Source: Legionellales bacterium (GTDB lineage: Bacteria; Pseudomonadota; Gammaproteobacteria; JAHCLG01). Taken from it: a stretch of 55,529 bases of DNA. A program made the position numbers and the translations under genes. The stretch lies in assembly GCA_026125385.1 (NCBI GenBank), contig JAHCLG010000014.1, positions 1 through 55,529 of the forward strand, written 5' to 3'. Shown piece after piece: positions 34,841 through 43,948 of the stretch. How positions within the stretch are numbered: position 1 is the stretch's first letter; each line of letters opens with the position of its first letter. The notes under the pieces are model-generated. The model made no database searches. It was not told where the DNA came from and saw only the letters and a list, made by a program, of their open reading frames with translations.

Positions 34841-36397
34841 TCAGCTTTTTGCCAGATGTTTCCAGGTTACTTGGTATAGATCATTTCGTCTATCTTTTAA
34901 ATTTAACACTGTACCATTGGCACGGGCAATATCCAACGATTTTAAACTTAAATCCGCAAAAGAAACCATTTCCACGTTGGGGGTGGTATCCGCGGCAATA
35001 CCATCGCGCGAAAAAGGAAAATCGCATGGTGTTAAAATACAACTCTGCGCATATTGAATATCCATGTTTTCAACGCCAGGCAAATTCCCGACATTGCCTG
35101 CCATAGCAACGTAACATTGATTTTCTACGGCGCGTGCTTGCGCACAATACCGCACGCGCAAATAACTTTGCCGTTCATCTGTGCAAAATGGAATAAAGAG
35201 AATTCGCGCGCCTTGATTTATTAAATGACGGCCTAATTCTGGAAATTCAGAATCATAGCAAATTAACACCCCAATAGTGCCGCAGTCGGTTGGAATAGCC
35301 ACTAATTGATTAGCGCCTTTAACATTCCACCAATAGCGTTCGTTGGGAGTCGGATGAATTTTCGCTTGTTCGTAGATTGAGCCATCGCGCAAAAATACAT
35401 AAGAAATATTATAAATATCTTCCCCAATTTTAGTCGGATGTGAGCCGCCAATAATATTGATATTATAACTGACGGCTAATTGCGTCATCATACTTTTAAA
35501 TTGTTCGGTATAGTTTGTTAATGTGATAATTGATTCTTCCGGTTTTAATTTTTGATTTTCAATTGATAATAATTGCAGGGTAAATAATTCGGGGAATAAA
35601 ACAAAATCGGCGTAGTAATCGGCAACCACATCTACAAAATATTCCACGTGTTGAGCAAATTCAGCAAAGGAACGCACCGCGCGCTGTTTATATTGAACAC
35701 AACTAATGCGAATAGTATCGACTGAGCGCCCTCGTACTTTGCGAGATTGCTTGAGATCGGATTCTACCCGATCTTGATTATGCCAAATAATATGGCTTGC
35801 AAAACCGGCAGATTCTTTATCAGAAGGTAAATAATTTTTTAGCACCCCAATACATTCAAATCCATTGCGTAGTTGAAAGGATAAAGTTTTGTCTTTTATT
35901 TCTTTATTAATCACGGCATTGACATAATCATCGGCTGTGGCATATTTTTTGCGTTGACGAGAAAATCCAGGAATACGCCCGCCACTGATGATCCCTTTTA
36001 AATTTTCACTTTTACATAATTTTTGCCGTGCTTGATACAAGCGATTGCCAATACGTAACCCACGATAAGATTGATCAACGCAAACTTCCATAGCGTATAA
36101 ATAATCGCCGTGATTATCATGATGTGCTGCAAAACCTTGACCGGTGATTGACTCCCAGGTGTGTGGTTGCAATGCTAATGCACCTTGAATTTTAAACGTT
36201 GCGCAATATCCCACGATTTTACCGTTAAATTCTGCGACAAATTGGCCTTGCGGATAATGATTCATGTGACTGCGCAACGCTTCATGTGAATAAGGGGACA
36301 CATTAGGATAAACATGTTTGACCAATTCGCGAATTGCCGCAACATCATGAATGGTTGCTTGACGAATAATTAAATGAGTTTTTGCTACTGTAGTCAT
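34841..36397 (-). CDS. GNAT acetyltransferase / carbon-nitrogen hydrolase fusion
   Basis: The 518-residue fusion protein has a GNAT domain at 1-about 215 (acetyl-CoA site VCVDQSYRGLRIGNRLYQ) and a nitrilase-superfamily domain from about 226 with the catalytic triad Glu270 (LFPELF), Lys346 (AKIHPTPNE) and Cys380 (GVLICYDSEFPE). Such fusions are known in bacteria but the substrate is undefined. The acetyltransferase could cap an amino group and the hydrolase remove an amide nitrogen from the same compound. It is the first of five tightly packed genes that also encode C39-like, ATP-grasp, GCS2-like and amidohydrolase proteins. Confidence 0.9.
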   Translation of the reverse strand: MTTVAKTHLIIRQATIHDVAAIRELVKHVYPNVSPYSHEALRSHMNHYPQGQFVAEFNGKIVGYCATFKIQGALALQPHTWESITGQGFAAHHDNHGDYLYAMEVCVDQSYRGLRIGNRLYQARQKLCKSENLKGIISGGRIPGFSRQRKKYATADDYVNAVINKEIKDKTLSFQLRNGFECIGVLKNYLPSDKESAGFASHIIWHNQDRVESDLKQSRKVRGRSVDTIRISCVQYKQRAVRSFAEFAQHVEYFVDVVADYYADFVLFPELFTLQLLSIENQKLKPEESIITLTNYTEQFKSMMTQLAVSYNINIIGGSHPTKIGEDIYNISYVFLRDGSIYEQAKIHPTPNERYWWNVKGANQLVAIPTDCGTIGVLICYDSEFPELGRHLINQGARILFIPFCTDERQSYLRVRYCAQARAVENQCYVAMAGNVGNLPGVENMDIQYAQSCILTPCDFPFSRDGIAADTTPNVEMVSFADLSLKSLDIARANGTVLNLKDRRNDLYQVTWKHLAKS

Positions 36398-36449
36398 GAA
36401 AAATAACCCAGTTTATTTTAGTAGACAAAATTATAACATTATTAAAATA

Positions 36450-37850
36450 TTAACTTCTACCCGCACCAGGCCACGGTTGCTGTTCTGCTAATTGCAACGC
36501 TAATTGTAATAATTTTCCTTCCTGCCCTATGCCACTCATCAATTGTACGGCTAGCGGGGTGGGATAATCTTCTAAAAAAATCGGCACGGAAATAGCTGGG
36601 ATCCCGCTATTATTCGCCAGCAGAGTAAACGGCGTAAAAGAATAGGTAATGTCACGATAAAATGCTAAAGGATCGCCATGCTGATAAATTAGTTCATTTA
36701 ATTTTAATTGTGGTGCAGCGAGCATAGGCGTGAGATAAATATCGTAATCCTTAAAAAAATCATGCACGGTGTGACTGGCCGCTTCAATCTCTTGCGCTGC
36801 TTGGAAAAATTCCTGCATAGTAAGTGTTGAGCCATATTGAGCAAATTCCCAGGACAAGGGTTCAACCATCGATTCCTTGATTCCATATTCAATAAAACTC
36901 TTCGCCAATGCTTTTGCTGTTAGCGTGAAACGGGCTTCCATTGTTGTAAAATGCGGATAACTTAACTGTGCTTCTTCAATATGATGTCCATGAGTTAATA
37001 ATTTGTTGACCGCATTGATGAGTGCTTGTTGACAGATAGGACTGACTTTTCCGCCTAAAGGTGATTGAGGATCGACAGCAATTTTTAACGGTTTTAGCGG
37101 TAACGTTAATTGTTGCGAAAAGGATATCGCTGGAGAATCTAATAAAAATTTATCTCCGGGTTGATTACCGCAGGCAATATCTAATAATGCAGCACTATCG
37201 CGAACACTGCGCGTAATTGCATGTAATACTGAAATTTGATGCCAACCTTTATCAGGGTGAGGAGAAAAGCTGATGCGTCCGCGCGACGGTTTTAATCCCA
37301 AACACCCACACAAAGCAGCAGGCACACGAATCGAACCTCCGGCATCGGAAGCACTGGCAATCGTTACCATCCCACTTGCGACAGCCGCGGCACTACCTCC
37401 AGACGATCCGCCTGCACTTAATGATACATCCCACGGATTACGACAAACGCCTAAAAAAGTGGATTCCGTCGTCCAGTGAATTCCAAATTCAGGAACATTG
37501 GTTTTACCTAAAATAATGAATCCCGCCTCAAGATAACGTTTAACGATATGGCTGGTGACTGGTGCAGGTTGAGTAGCAAAAAATGGATTACCACTTGACG
37601 TCGGATAACCTTGCAAATCCATGCTTAAATCTTTTAATAAACACGGCACGCCAGCAAATATACTTTCCGGTTGATATTTTTTTAACGATTGATAAGCAAA
37701 ATCATAGAGTTTTTGTGAAATGGCATTAATACGAGGATTAATTTTTTCACATTGCAGAATAGTAGCTTGCAATACTTCTTCAGCAGAAAGAATTTTATCG
37801 CGAATTAATTCTGCAATACCTAAACCATCGTAAGCCGTTAAATCAATCAT
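36450..37850 (-). CDS. Amidase signature family protein
   Basis: The 466-residue enzyme has the Ser-cisSer-Lys triad: Lys73 in CLLKDLSMD, Ser149 in SAGGSSGGSAAAVASG and Ser173 in ASDAGGSIRVPAAL. It resembles GatA in size, but no gatB or gatC is near, so a stand-alone amidase is more likely. It lies 6 bp after hldD and 52 bp before the GNAT-nitrilase gene, so it may belong to either unit; a role in the peptide-like pathway is plausible. Confidence 0.88.
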   Translation of the reverse strand: MIDLTAYDGLGIAELIRDKILSAEEVLQATILQCEKINPRINAISQKLYDFAYQSLKKYQPESIFAGVPCLLKDLSMDLQGYPTSSGNPFFATQPAPVTSHIVKRYLEAGFIILGKTNVPEFGIHWTTESTFLGVCRNPWDVSLSAGGSSGGSAAAVASGMVTIASASDAGGSIRVPAALCGCLGLKPSRGRISFSPHPDKGWHQISVLHAITRSVRDSAALLDIACGNQPGDKFLLDSPAISFSQQLTLPLKPLKIAVDPQSPLGGKVSPICQQALINAVNKLLTHGHHIEEAQLSYPHFTTMEARFTLTAKALAKSFIEYGIKESMVEPLSWEFAQYGSTLTMQEFFQAAQEIEAASHTVHDFFKDYDIYLTPMLAAPQLKLNELIYQHGDPLAFYRDITYSFTPFTLLANNSGIPAISVPIFLEDYPTPLAVQLMSGIGQEGKLLQLALQLAEQQPWPGAGRS

Positions 37851-37856
37851 ATTATG

Positions 37857-38804
37857 CTATTTTTGCTGCTGCAAAAAATCAAAATAATCACGAATGCCTT
37901 GTTCGATTGCAATAAACGTTTCTTTAAAACCTGCCGCTCTTAAAGCACTCATGTCTGCTTGGGTAAAGGTTTGATAACATCCGCGCAATTTTTCCGGCAA
38001 GGGTTTATAGTCAATTTCACCTTGTCCTTTGCAATGAATTAATTGTTGCGCAATATGATTAAATGGTGTAGCAACACCACTACCACAATTAAATAAACCA
38101 CTGACTTTGGGATTGTCCCAACACCATAAATTAACTTTAATGACATCTTCTACGGTAATAAAATCACGTTGTTGTTCGCCAGGCGCACAATTTTCACAAG
38201 AAAAAATAGTAATTTTATTTTCGCTCATTAATTGATTGTAAAAATGACGAATAGCACTGCACATATGTTTTTTATGATCTTCGCGTGCGCCATAGACATT
38301 AAAATATCTCAAACCAACAATTTGGCTTTCGACATTCTCCGCCAATTGATTCACATAACGATCAAATAATAGTTTGGTGTAGCCATAAAAATTTAATGGG
38401 CGTTCTTGGGATAAATTCGGAGTAAAATGTTGAGACATGCCATACGTTGCCGCACTGGATGCGTAAATAAAGGGGATCTGATCATCCAGCGCCATATGTA
38501 AAAGGGCTTTAGAAAATTCGTAATTGGTTTCCATCATGGCTAGGCCATCCCAATTGGTGGTATCAGAACACGCACCTTGATGAAAAATCACATCGATATC
38601 GAAGGGTAAAGGATTTTGACTTAAACATAATTCGAGAAAAGCGTTTTTATCGATATAATCATAAATATCACAATCGACAATATTGTGATATTTAATGGCA
38701 TCACTTAAATCGTCTACGACTAAAATATCCGTACGTCCGCGCTGATTGAGTGCTTTTACTAGATTACTGCCAATAAATCCCGCACCGCCCGTTACAATAA
38801 TCAT
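37857..38804 (-). CDS. hldD: ADP-L-glycero-D-manno-heptose 6-epimerase
   Basis: HldD (RfaD) epimerises ADP-D,D-heptose to ADP-L,D-heptose for the lipopolysaccharide inner core. The 315-residue short-chain dehydrogenase-type protein has the NAD(P)-binding GGAGFIGSNLV, SSAATYG and the catalytic Tyr-x3-Lys in YGYTKLLFD, with the HldD segments HQGACSDTT and GLRYFNVYG. The start overlaps the hldE stop by 4 bp, so the two consecutive pathway steps are translationally coupled. Confidence 0.96.
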   Translation of the reverse strand: MIIVTGGAGFIGSNLVKALNQRGRTDILVVDDLSDAIKYHNIVDCDIYDYIDKNAFLELCLSQNPLPFDIDVIFHQGACSDTTNWDGLAMMETNYEFSKALLHMALDDQIPFIYASSAATYGMSQHFTPNLSQERPLNFYGYTKLLFDRYVNQLAENVESQIVGLRYFNVYGAREDHKKHMCSAIRHFYNQLMSENKITIFSCENCAPGEQQRDFITVEDVIKVNLWCWDNPKVSGLFNCGSGVATPFNHIAQQLIHCKGQGEIDYKPLPEKLRGCYQTFTQADMSALRAAGFKETFIAIEQGIRDYFDFLQQQK

Positions 38805-40243
38805 GACACCACCTCTATTTTTTTGATGCGCTCGATTAATTCAGTGCTCGACCAATTTTTTTCTGGTCCCACTAATTTTACTTCGCCCCCATGTTCTAAC
38901 ACATGTTGATGACCAGCAATTTCATGCACTTGATAGTCGATACCTTTGACTAAGACATTGGGAGTAATTTTTTTGATTAAATTTTCCGGCGTATCTTCGT
39001 AAAATGGCACTACCCAATCGACGGCTCGTAATCCCGCTAAAATTGCCATGCGATCGGCTAGATTTTTAATGGGACGACCTTCGCCTTTAATACGGCGAAT
39101 CGAGTCATCGCTATTAACCGCGACTAAGAGCCGATGTCCTTGTTGTTTTGCTGCCTCTAGATAGCCAATATGACCCGGGTGCAAAATATCAAAACAACCA
39201 TTGGTCATCACCACTTTCTCACCCCGTTCTTTGGCATCTGCTGTGGCTAAAATGGCTTCTTCTTCACTCAACACACCTAGTTGAGAAAATTGTTGTTTAC
39301 GCACCACGCGTCGTAATTCGGATACGCTCACTTGCGCCGCGCCCAAATGTTGAACCGTAATTCCTGCCGCGACATTGGCTAAATACATCGCAATTTCGAT
39401 GGGACTGCCCGCCGCCAATGAAGCCGCAAGAACGGCAATAACGGTATCGCCAGCACCAGTAACATCTAATACTTCAAATGCTCGCGCCGGTAAATGAATC
39501 GGCGCATGATGCTCTCGAATTAAACTCATGCCTTCGCTGCCGCGGGTTACTAACAATGCGCCAATCTGATGTTCGTGTAACACGCGCTGTGCTTTATTCA
39601 CCAACTCTTCGTCATTGCGGCACTGCCCCACGATCATCTCAAATTCTTTACGATTGGGCGTGATCACATCGACACCGCGATATTTTTCAAAACTTTCACC
39701 TTTAGGATCGGCAAACGTTAAAACATTATGTGCTTTCGCCTGTCGAATAATGTTTTCACTATCAGTTAACGTGCCTTTGTGATAATCCGACAGAATAATC
39801 GCGTGATATTGAGGGAGATTTTGCAGAAAGTGATGATGAATATGTGGTGTCGATAAATTTGCAAAAGTTTCTTCGAAATCTAAACGTATCAGTTGTTGAT
39901 GTAAACTTAATACTCGTAATTTCGTGATCGTCGGTAAATCATCAATTTGCTGAAGATGGTTTTCAATTCCACTGTGTTGTAGTGTATTTAGTAGACGAGC
40001 GCCTGCTTCATCGCGACCTATAATACCGTATAAACTGGTATGAACTCCCAGACTTTTTAAATTCATCGCGACGTTGCCCGCGCCGCCTGGACATTCTTTA
40101 ATGTCATTTACATGAACCACGGGCACCGGTGCTTCTGGAGAAATTCGTTTGGTATTGCCCGTCCAATAACGATCGAGCATCACATCTCCCACCACCGCCA
40201 TCTTAATCTTGCTAAAATCTGGAATAATTAAATTCATGGTCAA
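38801..40243 (-). CDS. hldE: Bifunctional heptose-7-phosphate kinase / heptose-1-phosphate adenylyltransferase
   Basis: HldE (RfaE) carries both steps of ADP-heptose synthesis. Residues 1-about 320 are a ribokinase-type kinase (GDVMLDRYW, GGAGNVAMNL, DVTGAGDTVIAVLAA with the catalytic Asp). Residues about 345-480 are the nucleotidyltransferase domain (TNGCFDILHPGHIGYLEAAK, VNSDDSIRRIKGEGRPI). The length of 480 is standard. A second Met at residue 3 is an equally good start. It precedes hldD directly. Confidence 0.96.
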   Translation of the reverse strand: MTMNLIIPDFSKIKMAVVGDVMLDRYWTGNTKRISPEAPVPVVHVNDIKECPGGAGNVAMNLKSLGVHTSLYGIIGRDEAGARLLNTLQHSGIENHLQQIDDLPTITKLRVLSLHQQLIRLDFEETFANLSTPHIHHHFLQNLPQYHAIILSDYHKGTLTDSENIIRQAKAHNVLTFADPKGESFEKYRGVDVITPNRKEFEMIVGQCRNDEELVNKAQRVLHEHQIGALLVTRGSEGMSLIREHHAPIHLPARAFEVLDVTGAGDTVIAVLAASLAAGSPIEIAMYLANVAAGITVQHLGAAQVSVSELRRVVRKQQFSQLGVLSEEEAILATADAKERGEKVVMTNGCFDILHPGHIGYLEAAKQQGHRLLVAVNSDDSIRRIKGEGRPIKNLADRMAILAGLRAVDWVVPFYEDTPENLIKKITPNVLVKGIDYQVHEIAGHQHVLEHGGEVKLVGPEKNWSSTELIERIKKIEVVS

Positions 40244-40281
40244 ACTATTAAGTTAATAAAAATGGCGCGATTGTACCATAG

Positions 40282-40650
40282 TTAATGATAATTCGCGTTA
40301 AATGTTTGTAATTGATGACGAATACATTCTAAGACTGGGGTAAATTCTTGTTTATACGGGCTATCTTCGATGACGTCTTGCCAACAGACGATTAATGTTT
40401 TTAATTCTTGAGCGTAGTTCATCAGTTCTTCAATGTTATCGCGTTCAGGATTAGTGAAGAAACTGCGTTGTTGCGCGCATAATTTGACAGCGGCGGCTAT
40501 TAAACCAAAGCGAAAAAAATCGTTTTTATCGATGTGTTGAGCAGTAAATAATTGATTATTTGAACAATGATCGGCATAGGTGACGCGCTGCATGGCTTCA
40601 TAAAGATGTTGGTAGGTTTGACTTAACCATTTTGTGACGTTCATGGGCAT
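40282..40650 (-). CDS. Hypothetical protein between hemY and hldE
   Basis: The 122-residue, mainly helical cytoplasmic protein (YQHLYEAMQRVTYADHCSNNQLF, FGLIAAAVKLCAQQRSFFTNPERDNIEELMNYAQEL) has no family I know. It starts 9 bp downstream of hemY and ends 38 bp before hldE, so it sits inside the long minus-strand run and is likely co-transcribed with it. Confidence 0.6.
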   Translation of the reverse strand: MPMNVTKWLSQTYQHLYEAMQRVTYADHCSNNQLFTAQHIDKNDFFRFGLIAAAVKLCAQQRSFFTNPERDNIEELMNYAQELKTLIVCWQDVIEDSPYKQEFTPVLECIRHQLQTFNANYH

Positions 40651-40659
40651 TCACTCACG

Positions 40660-41835
40660 TTATTGTCGACACGTGTATTCTACTGCTTGACGATAATAAT
40701 GAAAAGCCTGTTCGGGCTGGCCTTGCGTTTCATACCACTGGCCTAAAGCGGCAAAAATTTGAGGATTGGCAGCCAAGGCGGCACTTTGTTCGAAATAATG
40801 TTTGGCTTTGCCCCATAATTTGGCGGCATTCGCGATCATCCCTAACGCCAACAATAATTGCGGATTTTGCGGTTGTGATTTTAACCATTGCTCGGCTAAG
40901 GCTAAGCGTTGCGTGGGATTTCCGCCATGCAAATTTGCGTAAAGCAAAATCAATTGATCATCATAGTGTTTTTTTAAGGTGTCTTGTAATAATTTTTCGG
41001 CTTGCGACCATGCTTGATTGTGAATAAGCTGCTCAGCGTAAATTAACACAACCTCGGCATCCTGCTTAAGCGCTTTAGGTAGCATTTGCCAATAGTGTTC
41101 AAGCTGCGGAGTGTTGGCATATTTTAATAATACTTCACGATAGATTTCTTTTTCTAAGGTAAATAATTCTTGCTCTTTACACACTTTTGCTTTGCGGAGT
41201 TTTGGCAATAACTCCATTAATTTTTCCCATTCTTTTAATTGCAAATATAATTGCATTAATAAGCGCAAGACATAAGTATGTTCGGGAATTAACTGATATA
41301 ACCGATTTAAGGTAGCTAATGCTTGTTCATACTGATGATGATTTAATTGTAATTGCGCCTGCATTAAACTCACGGCAATATCGGCTTTTTTGCTCACCCC
41401 ATGCGCCAAACGTAAATATTCATCGCGCCTATCATACGCTCTCAACTCATGAGCAGCTCGTGCTGCCGCTAAATAATTTACTACGGGGATGGTACTAAAC
41501 TTGGCGGAATTCATTAAATATTTTTCAGCCAACTGCCAATGACCAAAAGTTAATTCAATTAATCCTTTATTGATTTTACGCTGGGCTATATGATGACGTC
41601 GCTTTTTCCACCAATAGTGAAAATGCTGCGTTGTGTTAATGCTGCTGTAAATGATTTGGTAAATCGCTATAATAATTATTATTACCGTAAAGAATAAAAT
41701 AAATCCAAACCATAAAGGCATTTCAACCGTCCATTGTCCATAGGCAAATAAGGCATAGCCAGGATCGTGTTGAATTTTTAAACCAAGAATAACCGCCAAC
41801 ACTAAAAATAAAATATACAATAAAAATCGCTTCAT
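40660..41835 (-). CDS. hemY: HemY-like TPR membrane protein
   Basis: The 391-residue protein has two N-terminal helices (about 3-19 and 38-60), the HemY N-terminal segment LKIQHDPGYALFAYGQWTVEMPLW, and TPR-like repeats up to ALGQWYETQGQPEQAFHYYRQAVE. HemY of this kind (not protoporphyrinogen oxidase) is an inner-membrane scaffold encoded after hemD and hemX in gammaproteobacteria. Its exact role in heme synthesis is unclear. It starts 3 bp after hemX. Confidence 0.88.
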   Translation of the reverse strand: MKRFLLYILFLVLAVILGLKIQHDPGYALFAYGQWTVEMPLWFGFILFFTVIIIIIAIYQIIYSSINTTQHFHYWWKKRRHHIAQRKINKGLIELTFGHWQLAEKYLMNSAKFSTIPVVNYLAAARAAHELRAYDRRDEYLRLAHGVSKKADIAVSLMQAQLQLNHHQYEQALATLNRLYQLIPEHTYVLRLLMQLYLQLKEWEKLMELLPKLRKAKVCKEQELFTLEKEIYREVLLKYANTPQLEHYWQMLPKALKQDAEVVLIYAEQLIHNQAWSQAEKLLQDTLKKHYDDQLILLYANLHGGNPTQRLALAEQWLKSQPQNPQLLLALGMIANAAKLWGKAKHYFEQSAALAANPQIFAALGQWYETQGQPEQAFHYYRQAVEYTCRQ

Positions 41836-41838
41836 CGC

Positions 41839-42873
41839 TTAAGTTGTCCGATTTAAATGTTGTAATAACGATAATGAATCATCAATATTTGGCAAAGCGG
41901 GTTGCACGTTAGTCGTGCGTAATTGTTCGATACTCGTTAAAAACCCACGGGCGTCTGCTTGATTTATATCATAATATTGTTTTATGGTTTCTATAACCCG
42001 AGTTAAATTATTTTGATATAACGCTTGGTTTTTTTGTAGCACTGCCCATTGTGCTTGCTGCAGTAATAATTGAATATTTTGCCGTAAATAAACGGCTTGC
42101 TCGGCAGGCAACAAAGGTTCAATAGGTTTATCATGATGGCGAATGACAATTAATTTTTCAATATGATGTAAACTATTTTTTAATTTTTCACGCCACGTCG
42201 TTGCGGGTAATACGGGTAAACTTGCATGATTAGCATCATTGACGGGATTATTTAAACCAAGTTTCTCCACTTGATCAGATAGCGCCTGCAATTTTAAAAT
42301 TAATGCCACGTAATCTACCTGTGGCACCGCTTGTAAACGCGTAATATCTTGAGCTAAGGTTTGTCTTATCGCCAGAAATTTAGGATTATTTAAGCTCGCT
42401 AAGCGTTGATCGGCATTTTCTAACATCAGAATGGTTTGAGAGATTTTACCCGTTAAGTGTAACGTATAATTGGCCAAACGTACTAAATACAAGGTTTCTG
42501 CTAACACCAACGATTGATTCTTATTCGCCCTATCTTGAGTTAGGGTTTGAATTTTTTTTGTATATTCATTCAATTGTGTTTGGGTGTTTTGAGTGAATTG
42601 TTGTGCTTGGACTGAAAGTTGTTTTAGTGCTGTTTCATTGGTTGATTGATTGGTGATTACCGTTTGTTGTAATTGTGCTATTTGTGTTTGCAATGATCGA
42701 ACTGTTTGTTGCGTAGTTGACTCGCGAATCATAGGATACAAAACGGCAAATAAAATAACAATAATGGCAATTATCAGTAAATAGCTGGCTAAAGGAATTT
42801 TCCGATAAAATTTTTCATCAGTCAGCGACGCTTCTGCTAAGGTTTCTTTATGGATGCTTGGTTGTTCAGTCAT
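41839..42873 (-). CDS. hemX: HemX-like membrane protein
   Basis: The 344-residue protein has a short cytoplasmic N-terminus, one helix at about 30-50 (LASYLLIIAIIVILFAVLYPM), a periplasmic Gln/Thr-rich coiled coil (about 58-115) and the HemX domain with ETLYLVRLANYTLHLTGKISQTI. It is named from its place in the hemDXY operon; it is not the B. subtilis HemX, and any methyltransferase activity once suggested is not evident. It overlaps hemD by 8 bp. Confidence 0.88.
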   Translation of the reverse strand: MTEQPSIHKETLAEASLTDEKFYRKIPLASYLLIIAIIVILFAVLYPMIRESTTQQTVRSLQTQIAQLQQTVITNQSTNETALKQLSVQAQQFTQNTQTQLNEYTKKIQTLTQDRANKNQSLVLAETLYLVRLANYTLHLTGKISQTILMLENADQRLASLNNPKFLAIRQTLAQDITRLQAVPQVDYVALILKLQALSDQVEKLGLNNPVNDANHASLPVLPATTWREKLKNSLHHIEKLIVIRHHDKPIEPLLPAEQAVYLRQNIQLLLQQAQWAVLQKNQALYQNNLTRVIETIKQYYDINQADARGFLTSIEQLRTTNVQPALPNIDDSLSLLQHLNRTT

Positions 42874-43642
42874 GGCGTTTTTCCTTGCCTATCCCAGAAG
42901 CGATGATCGCCTCCATTAAAGATTCTTCGTTGGCATTTTTGGCACAATAAATATTATTAATTCCCAAGTTTTTCGCGAAAATTTCCATCATAGGAGTAAT
43001 AACTATAAAGCGCTTGTGACGAATTAAATCAAGCCCAGCGGCTCCACACAAATTTAAAAAATTTTCTAAACAAGCAAGACTCGTACAAACAATCCCATCA
43101 ATAGGATGACTAACTAGCGTACTGAGCATATCACATTGCGGCAATTCACTGCGATAAACGTAGGTTGAAATAACGTTGGCACCGCGTTCTATCAATTCTT
43201 TGGCTAATTTAGGACGAGGATTTATCCCAGAGATAATCGCAATTGTTTGCTTATTAACATTTTGTAAGCGTTCTAAGTCTAATAAGGTTTCAGTATTAAA
43301 AATATCTTGGGGGTATATTACTTTGTCTATGCCATGTTGGGTTAATAAACGTGCGCTGGCATTTCCTATGGTAGCAAATTCTTGTGATTTATTGAGTTGA
43401 GATTGGATTAAGGGTAACCCATAAATAACAGCATTTTGACTAACGAAAATAAATAAATTAACCTTATCTATATTATTTAATAAATTTTTAATACTGGGAT
43501 CGTCTAAGGTTGGAATAATTTCCATGGTTGGTTGCGAAATAGCAACTCCACCATAAGCATTAATCATATTACAGAGAGGTTCTGCTTGCTTTTTGGGACG
43601 CGTGACTAAAATAGTTGCGCCATTTAAATGGGTTGTATTCAT
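42866..43642 (-). CDS. hemD: Uroporphyrinogen-III synthase
   Basis: HemD cyclises hydroxymethylbilane to uroporphyrinogen III, the branch point of heme and siroheme synthesis. The 258-residue protein has the loose but typical pattern ILVTRPKKQAEPLCNMINAYGG, LFIFVSQNAVIYGL, IGNASARLLTQHG, YRSELP and IVCTSLACLENFLNL. The gene context hemD-hemX-hemY confirms it. hemC is not in the window. Confidence 0.9.
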   Translation of the reverse strand: MNTTHLNGATILVTRPKKQAEPLCNMINAYGGVAISQPTMEIIPTLDDPSIKNLLNNIDKVNLFIFVSQNAVIYGLPLIQSQLNKSQEFATIGNASARLLTQHGIDKVIYPQDIFNTETLLDLERLQNVNKQTIAIISGINPRPKLAKELIERGANVISTYVYRSELPQCDMLSTLVSHPIDGIVCTSLACLENFLNLCGAAGLDLIRHKRFIVITPMMEIFAKNLGINNIYCAKNANEESLMEAIIASGIGKEKRHD

Positions 43643-43663
43643 ACTATAAAGCTTCCTCCTTCA

Positions 43664-43933
43664 TTATTTATCGTCAGATGATGCCGCTTTTTTCGCAGTA
43701 ACTGGATTTTTCATCCAAGTCTCCCAAAATTGTTTCTGCATTGTTTGCAGGGTCTGAAGATTATCTGGGAAAATCATCTTCATTAAATTCATTGGATCAA
43801 ATCCATCAATACCTTGTGTCATTTTTTCACGTAAATTATTTATTATCTCATTTTGCAAGCTTTGCACATCCGGTAATCCTAAAAAACGTCGCAATTCCTC
43901 AGGTGTTAAATCTACCTCGATATTAAATTTCAT
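43664..43933 (-). CDS. DUF6489 family small protein
   Basis: The 89-residue protein is hydrophilic and acidic, with MKFNIEVDLTPEELRRFLGLPDV at the start and FWETWM near the end, matching the DUF6489 family of small proteobacterial proteins with unknown role. It lies 15 bp after amt and 21 bp before hemD. Confidence 0.75.
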   Translation of the reverse strand: MKFNIEVDLTPEELRRFLGLPDVQSLQNEIINNLREKMTQGIDGFDPMNLMKMIFPDNLQTLQTMQKQFWETWMKNPVTAKKAASSDDK

Positions 43934-43948
43934 CCGCTAATGCTCCTG

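Noticed and set aside
37273-37479. Plus-strand frame inside the amidase gene
   Set aside because: It is antisense to the conserved Ser-rich amidase signature; composition reflects the coding strand.
36450-37850. GatA subunit of glutamyl-tRNA amidotransferase
   Set aside because: No gatB or gatC next to it; the gene lies with heptose and amidoligase genes, so a stand-alone amidase is more likely.
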